From: Pseudomonas frederiksbergensis
GTDB taxonomy: Bacteria; Pseudomonadota; Gammaproteobacteria; Pseudomonadales; Pseudomonadaceae
Assembly: GCF_000802155.2 (NCBI RefSeq)
Contig: NZ_JQGJ02000007.1
Location: 236,412 to 300,411 of the forward strand
Direction: 5' to 3'
Length of the DNA stretch: 64,000 bases
Under the pieces are notes generated by a model. That model was not told the DNA's origin. It did no database searches and saw only the letters and a list, made by a program, of their open reading frames with translations. Below, piece by piece: positions 43,967 to 55,434 of the stretch (position 1 is its first letter; every line of letters begins with the position of its first letter). The position numbers were made by a program, and so were the translations under genes.

Positions 43967-45184
43967 TCAAGTCCGATATTCAGCGTTGATCTTGACGTAC
44001 TCGTGGGACAGGTCGGTCGTCCAGATGGTTTCGCTGCAATCACCCCGTCCCAGCTCGATACGGATGGTGATTTCTTCCTGTTGCATCACCGCCGCGCCTT
44101 GGGCTTCGGTGTAGGTTGCGGCGCGGGCGCCTTGGCTGGCGATGCAGACTTCGCCGAGGAACACGTCGATCTTGCTCACGTCCAGCTCAGGCACGCCGGC
44201 ACGGCCCACGGCGGCGAGGATCCGGCCCCAGTTCGGGTCGGAGGCGAACAACGCGGTCTTGATCAGCGGCGAGTGCGCCACGGTGTAGCCGACGTCCAGG
44301 CATTCCTGGTGATTGCCACCGCCGTTGACCTGCACGGTGACGAACTTGGTCGCGCCCTCGCCGTCACGGACGATGGCCTGGGCCACTTCCATGCACACTT
44401 CGAATACGGCCTGCTTCAGGGCCGCGAACAGCGGGCCGCTGGCTTCGGTGATTTCCGGCAGGTTGGCCTTGCCAGTGGCGATCAGCATGCAGCAGTCATT
44501 GGTGGAAGTGTCGCCGTCGATGGTGATGCGGTTGAACGACTTGTTGGCGCCGTCGAGCATCAGGTCTTGCAGCACTTGGCGCGAAACCTTGGCGTCGGTG
44601 GCGATGTAGCCGAGCATGGTCGCCATGTTCGGGCGGATCATGCCGGCGCCTTTGCTGATACCGGTGACGGTGATGGTCACGCCGTCGTGCTGGAATTGGC
44701 GGCTCGCGCCCTTGGGCAGCGTGTCTGTGGTCATGATGCCGGTGGCGGCGGCGGCCCAGTTGTTTTCCGAAAGGTCATCGAGCGCGGCTTGCAGCGCGCC
44801 TTCGATCTTCTCGACCGGCAGCGGTTCGCCGATGACGCCGGTGGAGTAAGGCAGCACCTGGCTGGCATCGACGCCCGTCAGTTCGGCCAGCTTGGCGCAC
44901 GTACGCTCGGCGGCAGCCAGGCCTGGCGCGCCGGTGCCGGCGTTGGCGTTACCGGTGTTGGTCAGCAGGTAACGCACCGGCCCTTGCACGCGTTGCTTGG
45001 CCAGGATCACGGGCGCGGCACAAAACGCGTTGAGGGTGAACACGCCAGCCACCGTCGAGCCTTCGGCGCAACGCATGACCACGACATCCTTGCGCCCGGG
45101 GCGCTTGATGCCCGCCGAGGCAATACCGAGTTCAAAACCGGCAACCGGGTGCAACGTTGGCAACGGACCAAGACCAACAGCCAT
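43967..45184 (-). CDS. argJ: bifunctional ornithine acetyltransferase / N-acetylglutamate synthase
   Basis: A 405-residue ArgJ precursor for arginine biosynthesis. It is cleaved at its own threonine into two chains; the motif is AAATGIMTTDTLPK (threonine about residue 190). Other family blocks are NTGNANAGTG and GVIGEPLP. It recycles the acetyl group from N-acetylornithine to glutamate. It lies downstream of secA on the same strand with 119 bases between. Confidence 0.94.
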   Translation of the reverse strand: MAVGLGPLPTLHPVAGFELGIASAGIKRPGRKDVVVMRCAEGSTVAGVFTLNAFCAAPVILAKQRVQGPVRYLLTNTGNANAGTGAPGLAAAERTCAKLAELTGVDASQVLPYSTGVIGEPLPVEKIEGALQAALDDLSENNWAAAATGIMTTDTLPKGASRQFQHDGVTITVTGISKGAGMIRPNMATMLGYIATDAKVSRQVLQDLMLDGANKSFNRITIDGDTSTNDCCMLIATGKANLPEITEASGPLFAALKQAVFEVCMEVAQAIVRDGEGATKFVTVQVNGGGNHQECLDVGYTVAHSPLIKTALFASDPNWGRILAAVGRAGVPELDVSKIDVFLGEVCIASQGARAATYTEAQGAAVMQQEEITIRIELGRGDCSETIWTTDLSHEYVKINAEYRT

Positions 45185-45245
45185 GAATGCGCTCCTTATA
45201 AAATTATTTCAACACCGCCTTCATCAAGACGGCGGATCAAATGGC

Positions 45246-45278
45246 AAAACGCCGCGACAGGGGTAACCTGCCGCGGCG
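45246..45278 (-). terminator. intrinsic terminator of secA
   Basis: On the minus strand CGCCGCGGCAGG-N-CCTGTCGCGGCG with one mismatch, followed by TTTT. It starts 25 bases after the secA stop codon. Confidence 0.85.
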
Positions 45279-45303
45279 CGGGTCGTTCAGCGTTGAAACG
45301 GGG

Positions 45304-48045
<2,742 letters not shown>

Positions 48046-48264
48046 ATCGGCAGGATCTTCCACACTAAAGGGATGGAGGGCGGCCCCGTGAGTCGCCCGT
48101 GCAGCCCTCATGGCCGCATGCGAACGAGCATTCTACCCGGAAACGATGGTGAGGAAAGTGGCGTTATTCCACGATGCTGGCACAGCGCTGTGACGGGGCC
48201 TCATTAAAATAAGGGCTTTTACGCGAACTTCAACCCACAAAGCGCATAAGTTACCCATTGATTG

Positions 48265-48273
48265 TGTGGATAA
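48265..48273 (-). promoter_or_regulatory. DnaA box upstream of dciA
   Basis: A perfect TTATCCACA on the minus strand in the 309-base gap between secA and dciA, 82 bases before the dciA ATG. The rest of that gap (48046-48354) holds no gene; it must contain both divergent promoters. Confidence 0.5.
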
Positions 48274-48354
48274 AAGCCGCTGGGCGACAGGGCCACGGCG
48301 CATCCGGCGCTTTCTGCTACCATGGCGCCTTTGTCATTTCGCGGTATTTCATCC

Positions 48355-48810
48355 ATGGCCTTCCGCCCTCTTCCAGCCAAGGCACCCGCCGTTCTGCTGC
48401 GCGAAGCCAAGCCGCTGAAAGCCATTTTCGGCCACGCCCGGCGCCTCGGCCATCTGCAACGCCTGCTGGACAGCCAGTTGCAACCCGCCGCGCGCGAGCA
48501 CTGCCACGTCGCCTCCTGGCGCGAAGGCAGTTTGTTGCTGATCGTCACCGACGGCCACTGGGCCACGCGCCTGCGTTATCAGCAGAAGCGCTTGCTGCGC
48601 CAACTCCAGGCGTTCGAGGAATTCGCCAACCTGACGCGCATCCTGTTCAAGGTACAGCCGCCTACCGTACAGGGCGGCGCCAAGGGACATACCCTGGACC
48701 TGTCCACTGACGCGGCCGCGACCATCCAGGCCACCGCCGACGGCATCAGCGATCCCAACCTGCGGGCAGCGCTGGAGCGATTGGCGGCGCATGCGCGCCC
48801 CAAGGAATGA
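48355..48810 (+). CDS. dciA: DciA-like DUF721 protein (replicative helicase loader)
   Basis: A 151-residue DUF721 protein. The conserved core is LQRLLDSQLQPAAREHCHVA followed by SLLLIVTDGHWATRLRYQQ, a KH-like fold. DciA is the ancestral bacterial loader of DnaB helicase, used where DnaC/DnaI are absent. The ATG at 48355 has the expected N-terminus (MAFRPLPAKAPAVLL); an earlier ATG (48322) is less likely. It is divergent from secA. A REP pair follows. In the usual Pseudomonas order lpxC and the cell-division cluster are nearby; here they are not. Confidence 0.8.
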   Translation: MAFRPLPAKAPAVLLREAKPLKAIFGHARRLGHLQRLLDSQLQPAAREHCHVASWREGSLLLIVTDGHWATRLRYQQKRLLRQLQAFEEFANLTRILFKVQPPTVQGGAKGHTLDLSTDAAATIQATADGISDPNLRAALERLAAHARPKE

Positions 48811-48832
48811 GATTCTCCTGACCTGCCAGACC

Positions 48833-48930
48833 GCCTTCGCCAGCAGGCTCGGTCCCACAGCAAGTCCATAGCGGACAATATGTTCGTGTTCGACGCAGAT
48901 CCCTTGCGGGAGCGAGCCTGCCCGCGAGGG
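48833..48930. repeat. REP pair after dciA
   Basis: Two imperfect inverted REP units (around 48833-48860 and 48904-48930), GCGGGAGCGAGCCTGCCCGCGA being the better one (in part). They sit at a place where the gene order departs from what I recall for other pseudomonads. Confidence 0.7.
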
Positions 48931-48951
48931 GCTCGACTCGCTCTGGATTGA

Positions 48952-50439
48952 TTACCGCCGCTTGCTGCCGCCCAACAACGACCCCATCAACCCCCGCACC
49001 AATTGCCGGCCCAATTGATTGGCCGCCTGGCGCATCGCCGACTTCAGTGCCTGGCCCGCCGCGGTGCCGAGGAATTCCCCGGCCTGTTCGGTGAAGCTCG
49101 GCTCGTCCGCCGCCGGCTTGCCCGGTGCCGCTTCGGCCTGGGGCTCCAGCCCCTTGCGGCCCATCAACACTTCATAGGCCGACTCACGGTCAATGGGCTT
49201 GTCGTAGCGCCCCTGCAACGACGAACTGGCGATCAACCCGGCGCGCTCGGCGTCGCTCAACGGCCCGATACGCGACTGCGGTGGCGCCACCAGTACGCGC
49301 TGGACGATTTCCGGGGTGCCTTTTTCTTGCAGCGTGCCGACCAGGGCTTCGCCGATGCCCAGTTCGGTGAGTACCGCCAACGCATCGAATTGCGGGTTCG
49401 GTCGGAAGCCCTCCGCCACCGCCCGCAGGGATTTCTGTTCCTTGGCGGTAAACGCTCGCAGGCCGTGCTGGATGCGCAATCCCAACTGCGCCAGCACATC
49501 GTCCGGCAAATCACCTGGCGACTGGGTCACGAAATAAACCCCGACCCCCTTGGAGCGGATCAACCGGACAACTTGCTCCAGCCGATCCTGCAGCGCCTTG
49601 GGCGTACCGGCAAACAACAGGTGCGCCTCGTCGAAAAACAGCGCGAGCAAAGGTTTGTCCGCGTCGCCGCGCTCGGGCAGTTGCTCGAATAATTCGGCCA
49701 GCAGCCACAACAGGAACGTTGCGTAGACCTTCGGCGCCTCATGGACCAGGCGGCTGGCGTCCAGCAGATGAATACGGCCGCGGCCATCGCTCGCCGGCTG
49801 CAGGATGTCTTCGAGTTGCAGCGCCGGCTCACCGAACAAGGCGTCGGCGCCTTGCTGTTCCAGCGTGGACAAGCGTCGCATCAGCGCCTGGCTGGAACCC
49901 GTGGTCATCAGGGCCGCATCGTCGCCAAGCAGTTCGGGGTTGTCCTTGAGGTGATTGAGCAGCGCCTTCAAGTCTTTCAGATCCAGCAACAACAGCCCCT
50001 CGCGATCGGCAACCTTGAACGCCGCATACAACGCCGATTGCTGGCTGTCGGTCAGCTCCAACAGGCTGCCGAGCAACAACGGTCCCATCTCACTGAGGGT
50101 CGTGCGTAGCGGATGGCCCGATTGGCCATGAATGTCCCACAGGGTCACTGGATATGCCTGGGGCTTGTGGCCTAGCCAAGGCATGCCGGCAATGCGCTCG
50201 GCGATCTTGCCCTGGGGAGCGCCGGCAGCACCGAGGCCGCACAGGTCGCCCTTGATGTCCGCCGCGAACACGGCCACGCCGGCGTCACTGAACATCTCGG
50301 CCAGGCGTTGCAGGGTGACGGTCTTGCCCGTGCCAGTGGCACCCGCCACCAGTCCATGGCGGTTCGCCAGGCGCATGGCCTGGGCGACAGGTTGGCCGGC
50401 AAGGTCGGCCCCGATAATGAGTTGCGATGAGTCAGGCAT
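48952..50439 (-). CDS. HerA-like ATPase, DUF853 (YjgR family)
   Basis: A 495-residue DUF853 protein like E. coli YjgR. It has a HerA/FtsK-type core: Walker A GATGTGKTVTLQ (about residues 32-43), DIKGDLCGL as the family-specific strand, Walker B LLALFFDEAHLLF (near 270), and sensor region YFVTQSPGDLPD. Residues about 425-495 are an Ala/Gly/Gln-rich tail with a short hydrophobic end. The cellular role is unknown; DNA pumping is inferred from the fold. The ATG at 50439 (MPDSSQLIIGADL) has GGTGA upstream; a long N-terminal extension of the frame is not supported. It is divergent from the glycosyltransferase operon. Confidence 0.85.
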   Translation of the reverse strand: MPDSSQLIIGADLAGQPVAQAMRLANRHGLVAGATGTGKTVTLQRLAEMFSDAGVAVFAADIKGDLCGLGAAGAPQGKIAERIAGMPWLGHKPQAYPVTLWDIHGQSGHPLRTTLSEMGPLLLGSLLELTDSQQSALYAAFKVADREGLLLLDLKDLKALLNHLKDNPELLGDDAALMTTGSSQALMRRLSTLEQQGADALFGEPALQLEDILQPASDGRGRIHLLDASRLVHEAPKVYATFLLWLLAELFEQLPERGDADKPLLALFFDEAHLLFAGTPKALQDRLEQVVRLIRSKGVGVYFVTQSPGDLPDDVLAQLGLRIQHGLRAFTAKEQKSLRAVAEGFRPNPQFDALAVLTELGIGEALVGTLQEKGTPEIVQRVLVAPPQSRIGPLSDAERAGLIASSSLQGRYDKPIDRESAYEVLMGRKGLEPQAEAAPGKPAADEPSFTEQAGEFLGTAAGQALKSAMRQAANQLGRQLVRGLMGSLLGGSKRR

Positions 50440-50639
50440 TTCGTCACCCGTGGTGTTTGCGATATGAGGCCATTTTGCGCGCTTATATAAAAGCATGCCC
50501 AGCGCTTCAAGACCCTGGCGCCTGGAATAATAGTCTGAGAACCAGGACAGGCCTCTTCGCGCCCCACCACAACCCCAACCGAACATCTATTCTTACTAAA
50601 GGTCAACACAGGAGAACACAGACCGGAGGGACGTTCATC

Positions 50640-51752
50640 GTGCATATAGCGGACATCACCATGTTCTACGCCCCCGCCAGCGGCGGCGTGCGCACCTATC
50701 TGGACGCCAAGCACCGGCGCCTGGGCAATCGGCCCGGTATTCGCCATAGCCTGTTGGTTCCCGGTGCGCACTTGAGTGAACAGGACGGCATCTACAAAGT
50801 ACCCGCCCCTCCGCTGCCCTTCGGCAAGGGCTATCGCTTTCCGCTGCGCCTGGCGCCCTGGCGCAATGTCCTGCGCGATCTGCAGCCTGACCTGATTGAA
50901 GTCGGCGATCCGTATCTGACCGCCTGGGCCGCCCTCGATGCCCGGCGACAGCTCGATGTCCCCGTCATCGGTTTCTATCACTCCGACTTGCCACTGCTGG
51001 TCAGCAACCGGATGGGAAGTTGGTTCACCCCTAACATCGAAGCCTACGTCAGCAAGTTATACGGCAACTTCGACCGAGTCCTGGCGCCGAGCCAGGTGAT
51101 GGCAGACAAGCTGACCGGGCTGGGCGTGAAGAATGTCTATGTACAACCCTTGGGCGTAGACCTTCAAACCTTCAACCCCGCCGCCCGCGACCCTGAACTG
51201 CGGGCAGAGCTGGGCATCGCCGAAGACGCGCGGCTGCTGATTTTCGCAGGCCGTGGTTCCAAGGAGAAAAACCTGCCGGTGCTGCTCAAGTGCATGAAAC
51301 GCCTGGGCGAGCGCTACCACTTATTGCTGGTCGGTTCTTCGATGCCGGCCCTGGTGCCGGACAACGTCACGGTCATCGACGAATTCTGCCCGGCGCCCCA
51401 GGTCGCCCGGCTGATGGCCAGCGCCGACGCGCTGCTGCATGCCGGCGACCAGGAAACCTTTGGCTTGGTGATCCTCGAAGCGATGGCCAGCGGCATTCCG
51501 GTAGTGGCGGTCGCTGCGGGCGCGTTCAGCGAAATCGTCCAGGAAGACTGCGGCCTGCTGTGCACGCCAGACAACCCGCAGGCCATGGCCAACGCCGTGC
51601 GACAACTGTTCGCCGAAGGGTGTGCGCAGCGCGGCGCCAGCGCACGCCGGCATGTGGAGCGGCATTACGCCTGGGACTCGGTGGTCAATAGCCTGCTGGG
51701 CCATTACTACAGCGTGCTCGGCGCAGAGATGCCGCTGTTGGCCAATGGTTGA
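50640..51752 (+). CDS. GT4 glycosyltransferase, GTG start
   Basis: A 370-residue family 4 glycosyltransferase with a GT-B fold. The N-terminus begins (V)HIADITMFYAPASGGVRTY, the glycine-rich loop of PimA/MshA-like enzymes; the C-terminal nucleotide-sugar site has the E-x7-E pair E272 and E280 (ETFGLVILE), and IFAGRGSKEKN starts the second domain. The start GTG 50640 has GGAGG ten bases upstream. The acceptor is unknown; the two following genes (deacetylase, YbhN-like) suggest a lipid-linked or glycan product. The gap to the next gene is 10 bases. Confidence 0.85.
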   Translation: MHIADITMFYAPASGGVRTYLDAKHRRLGNRPGIRHSLLVPGAHLSEQDGIYKVPAPPLPFGKGYRFPLRLAPWRNVLRDLQPDLIEVGDPYLTAWAALDARRQLDVPVIGFYHSDLPLLVSNRMGSWFTPNIEAYVSKLYGNFDRVLAPSQVMADKLTGLGVKNVYVQPLGVDLQTFNPAARDPELRAELGIAEDARLLIFAGRGSKEKNLPVLLKCMKRLGERYHLLLVGSSMPALVPDNVTVIDEFCPAPQVARLMASADALLHAGDQETFGLVILEAMASGIPVVAVAAGAFSEIVQEDCGLLCTPDNPQAMANAVRQLFAEGCAQRGASARRHVERHYAWDSVVNSLLGHYYSVLGAEMPLLANG

Positions 51753-51762
51753 GGCGACACCC

Positions 51763-52536
51763 ATGGCAATGAACCATGCCCCCAGCCTGCTGTTGGTACT
51801 GCATGACGTCGCGCCCCAGACCTGGCCGGACTACCAGCCCTTCGTCGAAGCCGTCGACGCCCTTGGCCAGATCCCGATGACCTGGCTGGTGGTGCCGGAC
51901 TTCCATCATGCCAATGCGCTGGACGACCATCCCGGCTTCAGGCGCCTGCTCGACCGCCGGGTCGAGCGCGGCGATGAATTGGTCTTGCACGGCTACTACC
52001 ACTGCGATGACGGCCCGCCTGCCATCCATCCCAAGGACTGGTTCATGCGCCGGGTCTACACCCATGAAGGCGAGTTCTATGGGTTGTCGCAAGAGGTCGC
52101 CCTCACCCGCCTGCGGGCCGGTATCGACATGTTCCAGCGGTATCGATGGCCACTGGAAGGTTTTGTCGCGCCGGCCTGGCTGATGAGCGAAGGCACCCGG
52201 CAAGCCTTGCGCCAGTTGCCGTTGAGCTACACCAGCGATACGCAGCACCTCTACCGCTTGCCTGATTTCACCCGGATCGATGCGCCGGGCCTGGTGTGGA
52301 GCGCGCGCAGCGCCTGGCGCCGGGGCCTGTCGAAGATCATCAGCGACCAGCGCGAGCAACGCTGGCGCCAGGCCCCGGTGATTCGCCTGGGGCTGCATCC
52401 GGTGGACATGCGCCATGGCTTTTCCCGGGATTATTGGCTGCGCACCCTGAAGCGCTTGCTCGAGGACGGACGCGCGCCGATGACCAAGGCCGGATGGCTG
52501 GCGACCCAGGGCCTGCGGGTCGGCAGCGCCGCATGA
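51763..52536 (+). CDS. DUF2334 polysaccharide deacetylase-like protein
   Basis: A 257-residue protein with the NodB-like barrel of carbohydrate deacetylases. Metal ligands are suggested by LLLVLHDVAP (D about residue 13) and ELVLHGYYHCDD (H-x-x-x-H near residue 75). DUF2334 is the family. A GAGG site precedes the ATG. No signal peptide was seen, so it is probably cytoplasmic, like the PIG-L type of sugar deacetylase, although unrelated in sequence. Its stop codon overlaps the next start by four bases (ATGA), a coupled operon. Confidence 0.8.
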   Translation: MAMNHAPSLLLVLHDVAPQTWPDYQPFVEAVDALGQIPMTWLVVPDFHHANALDDHPGFRRLLDRRVERGDELVLHGYYHCDDGPPAIHPKDWFMRRVYTHEGEFYGLSQEVALTRLRAGIDMFQRYRWPLEGFVAPAWLMSEGTRQALRQLPLSYTSDTQHLYRLPDFTRIDAPGLVWSARSAWRRGLSKIISDQREQRWRQAPVIRLGLHPVDMRHGFSRDYWLRTLKRLLEDGRAPMTKAGWLATQGLRVGSAA

Positions 52537-53528
52537 AACGATTGATCTGGCTGGTCGCCGCCCTGCTCATCGCGCTGCTGGTGCCGATGCTGGTGGGCGG
52601 CGGGGAAATGTGGTCGCGGGTGCAGCGTTTTCCGTTGTCGCTGTTGCTGGCCATGCTTGGCATGATCGTGCTGTGCTGGGGGCTGAACTCGGTGCGCCTG
52701 CGTTTGCTGCTGGGTGAACATCGCGGGCGCATCGGCGCGATCAAAAGCATGGGCGTGGTGATGTCCACCGAGTTCGCCATGTGCGCGACGCCCGGCGGCA
52801 GCGGTGGACCGTTGGCGCTGATGGCCCTGCTGGCGCGCAACGGCGTGCGCCCGGCCCACGGTAGCGCAGTGTTCGCGATGGATCAGTTGAGCGACCTGCT
52901 GTTTTTCTTGTGTGCGTTGCTGGGCATCCTGTTCTACGCGCTGTTCCAGAATCTCAGCCAGCGTATGGAGTGGATGCTGGCGTTGAGCGCGATTTCGTTA
53001 TTTGGTGGCCTGATCTGCTGTGCCCTGGTCGCCCGCTACCATCGGCGGCTGATTCTGCTGGGCGCCCGGCTGCTGCGCCATCTGCGGGTGAAAGCCAGCA
53101 CCCGGCGACGGTGGGGACGCAAGATCCTCAACTTCCTGGCGGCGTTCACCGATACGTTGAAGTTGCCTCGAATGACACTTTTCCAGGTGTTCGGCCTGAC
53201 TTGCCTGCACTGGGCACTGCGCTACAGCGTGCTTTACCTGGCGTTGAAAGGATTGGGGGCGGATCTGCAATGGGCCTGGAGTTTCCTGATCCAGATGCTC
53301 TCCCTGAGCGCAGGGCAGTTCAGCCTGCTGCCGGGCGGCGCCGGAGCGGCGGAATTGACCTCGGCGGCGCTGCTGGCACCCATGGTGGGCAAATCCACCG
53401 CAGCGGCGGCGATCCTGATCTGGCGGGCGGTGACCTATTACTTCTATCTGCTGGCCGGCGGGCCGGTATTTTTCCTGATGGTCGGGCGACCGTTGATCAA
53501 GAAGCTGATCAGGCTCAGGCAGGCCTGA
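52533..53528 (+). CDS. YbhN/AglD-like membrane protein (LPG synthase TM region)
   Basis: A 331-residue protein with about eight hydrophobic helices and the conserved block MGVVMSTEFAMCATPGGSGGP (in part, about residue 73) and SLLPGGAGAAELTSA near residue 265. These are hallmarks of the lysylphosphatidylglycerol synthase membrane region (PF03706), found in flippase-like or lipid-modifying proteins without the synthase domain. Here the soluble domain is absent. As the third gene of the operon it may move or hold the lipid product made by the first two (inference). It converges with the 59-residue gene after four bases. Confidence 0.82.
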   Translation: MKRLIWLVAALLIALLVPMLVGGGEMWSRVQRFPLSLLLAMLGMIVLCWGLNSVRLRLLLGEHRGRIGAIKSMGVVMSTEFAMCATPGGSGGPLALMALLARNGVRPAHGSAVFAMDQLSDLLFFLCALLGILFYALFQNLSQRMEWMLALSAISLFGGLICCALVARYHRRLILLGARLLRHLRVKASTRRRWGRKILNFLAAFTDTLKLPRMTLFQVFGLTCLHWALRYSVLYLALKGLGADLQWAWSFLIQMLSLSAGQFSLLPGGAGAAELTSAALLAPMVGKSTAAAAILIWRAVTYYFYLLAGGPVFFLMVGRPLIKKLIRLRQA

Positions 53529-53532
53529 CCGT

Positions 53533-53712
53533 TTACCACTTGGGTCCGGAGTCGTCCTGGGGCTTCTCGTTCAGCTCTTTCCAGAGTTTCGCAGCGTCGG
53601 GAAACTCCGTGCCATCCTCGGGGTTCAGCGCGTCGGGATCGAAACGGCTCAGGCAGCCCTCGCCCACGGTTGGCGGCGCTTTAGCGGTCGCTTTGTCCAA
53701 GGGATCGGCCAT
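53533..53712 (-). CDS. small conserved acidic protein of 59 residues
   Basis: A reading frame of 60 codons: MADPLDKATAKAPPTVGEGC, then LSRFDPDALNPEDG, then PDAAKLWKELNEKPQ and a C-terminal DDSGPKW. GAGGAG lies 11 bases before the ATG. It is acidic, with no membrane helix, signal or cysteine pair. Codon use looks like its neighbours, and its stop codon lies four bases from that of the YbhN-like gene. I do not recognise the family; the tryptophan-containing C-terminus and the FDPDALNPE core suggest a conserved protein. Confidence 0.65.
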   Translation of the reverse strand: MADPLDKATAKAPPTVGEGCLSRFDPDALNPEDGTEFPDAAKLWKELNEKPQDDSGPKW

Positions 53713-53739
53713 GGTTCTACGTGCTCCTCAAGGCTAATC

Positions 53740-53767
53740 GTGGCGAGTGAGCTTGCTCCCTCGCCAC
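53740..53767. repeat. REP palindrome downstream of purU
   Basis: A 28-base copy of the main REP family with one mismatch (GAGTGAGC for GAGGGAGC), 17 bases after the purU stop codon. Confidence 0.88.
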
Positions 53768-53783
53768 AGGATTTTGCGTTGGA

Positions 53784-54632
53784 TCAGAATACGACGGTCT
53801 TGTTGCCATGCACCAATACGCGGTCTTCAAGGTGATAACGCAAGCCGCGCGCCAGCACCATTTTCTCCACGTCGCGACCGAATCGCACCATGTCTTCGAT
53901 GCTGTCGCTGTGGCTCACACGCACCACGTCCTGCTCGATGATCGGGCCGGCGTCCAACTCTTCCGTCACGTAGTGGCAAGTCGCGCCGATCAACTTCACA
54001 CCCCGCATCGAAGCCTGGTGGTACGGCTTTGCGCCGACGAAAGACGGCAGGAAGCTGTGGTGGATGTTGATGACTTTGTGCGCGTATTCGCTGCACAGGG
54101 ACGGTGGCAGGATTTGCATGTAGCGGGCCAGCACCACTACCTCGGCATCATGCTGCTTGACCAGGCGCGAGACTTCGGCGAATGCCGGTTGCTTGTCCTG
54201 CGGATTGACCGGTACATGGTAGTAAGGAATGCCGTGCCATTCGACCATGCTGCGCAGGTCGTCATGGTTGGAAATCACGCAGGCGATGTCGCAATCGAGC
54301 TCATCGCTGTGCCAGCGGTGCAGCAAGTCAGCCAGGCAATGGGACTCGCGACTGGCCATCAGGACGACGCGTTTTTTCTGCGCGGTATCGGTGATGCGCC
54401 AGTCCATCGAGAACTCTTCGGCAATCGGGGCGAAGGCCTCGCGAAAGGCTTCTATGCCGAAGGGCAGCGAGTCGGCGCGGATCTCGTGGCGCATGAAAAA
54501 CCAGCCACTCTGATTGTCCGAATGATGGCTTGCTTCAGTGATCCAACCGTTATGGGACGCCAGAAAGTTACTGACTTTAGCAACGATACCGACGCGGTCC
54601 GGGCAAGCGATCACCAGCCGAAAAGTGCGCAT
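53784..54632 (-). CDS. purU: formyltetrahydrofolate deformylase
   Basis: A 282-residue enzyme: N-terminal ACT domain (MRTFRLVIACPDRVGIVAKV), then the hydrolase domain with the catalytic pair seen in SNHDDLRSMVEWHGIPYY and INIHHSFLPSF (HxSxLPxF) and a late GATCHYVTEELDAGPII block. It releases formate and tetrahydrofolate from 10-formyl-THF. GGAG precedes the ATG. It is divergent from mvaT. Confidence 0.93.
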   Translation of the reverse strand: MRTFRLVIACPDRVGIVAKVSNFLASHNGWITEASHHSDNQSGWFFMRHEIRADSLPFGIEAFREAFAPIAEEFSMDWRITDTAQKKRVVLMASRESHCLADLLHRWHSDELDCDIACVISNHDDLRSMVEWHGIPYYHVPVNPQDKQPAFAEVSRLVKQHDAEVVVLARYMQILPPSLCSEYAHKVINIHHSFLPSFVGAKPYHQASMRGVKLIGATCHYVTEELDAGPIIEQDVVRVSHSDSIEDMVRFGRDVEKMVLARGLRYHLEDRVLVHGNKTVVF

Positions 54633-54938
54633 TAGGGGAACTCCAGAACTTTCGCAAAGGCCGCCATTCTAGCCACTGCGCGGCAAAACTGCAGTACTGA
54701 TGACACATCCGCCCCCTGCGTGATCAGCCAAGGCTGGGAAATGGCCCGGCCTTCGGCGGCAGCGCTATATCTGTGAACTGATGTCAGGGCGCACCTTGTT
54801 AGTTATTGCGCCGCCAATTTCGTGGCACTGCACTATTTAATTAAAGAAACACGGCTTAAATGTTTACTTGATGAAACTGTCTGATTACTATTGCTTCACT
54901 GTCTCCTTGTCTTCCGTGTCCTACATAAGGTAGTCCCC
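54633..54938. other. purU-mvaT divergent intergenic region
   Basis: 306 bases without a gene. The part nearest mvaT (about 54830-54900) is AT-rich against the GC-rich background, compatible with MvaT binding its own control region. No clear promoter pair was assigned. Confidence 0.45.
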
Positions 54939-55316
54939 ATGTCCCTGATCAACGAATACCGTGCTACAGAAGAAGCAATCAAAGAACTGCAAGCCCGCCT
55001 GAAAAATCTGTCCGAAGACGACAAACTGCAAAAAGAACTGGAATTCGAAGGCAAACTGCGCACTCTGATGGGCGAATACTCCAAGTCCCTGCGCGATATC
55101 ATTGCCCTGCTGGATCCAGAAGCCAAGTCGGGCAAAGCCCCTCGTGGCGCAGTAAAGACCACCGGCACCAAGCGCGCCCGTAAAGTTAAGCAATACAAAA
55201 ACCCGCACAATGGCGAAGTCATCGAAACCAAAGGTGGCAACCACAAGACGCTGAAAGAGTGGAAAGCCAAGTGGGGCGGTGACGTAGTAGAAGGCTGGGC
55301 AACCCTGCTGGGCTAA
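54939..55316 (+). CDS. mvaT: H-NS-family silencer MvaT
   Basis: A 125-residue nucleoid protein. The N-terminal coiled coil (MSLINEYRATEEAIKELQAR) makes dimers and oligomers; the C-terminal DNA-binding domain ends with KGGNHKTLKEWKAKWG, in which the G-G-N piece is the minor-groove pincer that chooses AT-rich DNA. It silences foreign and AT-rich genes in Pseudomonas. ATG 54939 is preceded by AAGG. A strong terminator follows. Confidence 0.95.
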   Translation: MSLINEYRATEEAIKELQARLKNLSEDDKLQKELEFEGKLRTLMGEYSKSLRDIIALLDPEAKSGKAPRGAVKTTGTKRARKVKQYKNPHNGEVIETKGGNHKTLKEWKAKWGGDVVEGWATLLG

Positions 55317-55360
55317 GCCTCGCCTGCCGGCACCGCGCTTACGCACGGAGCTTGCAAAGC

Positions 55361-55390
55361 AAAAAACGCCAGCAATTGCTGGCGTTTTTT
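55361..55390. terminator. terminator between mvaT and sbcB
   Basis: A perfect palindrome: AACGCCAGCAATTGCTGGCGTT core with A and T runs on both sides (22-base core, shown as arms ACGCCAGCAA / TTGCTGGCGT). It can serve both convergent genes. Confidence 0.93.
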
Positions 55391-55434
55391 ATGCCTTCGT
55401 TTTTATCTAGCCGCTTGAATCACACTGGCGCGGC

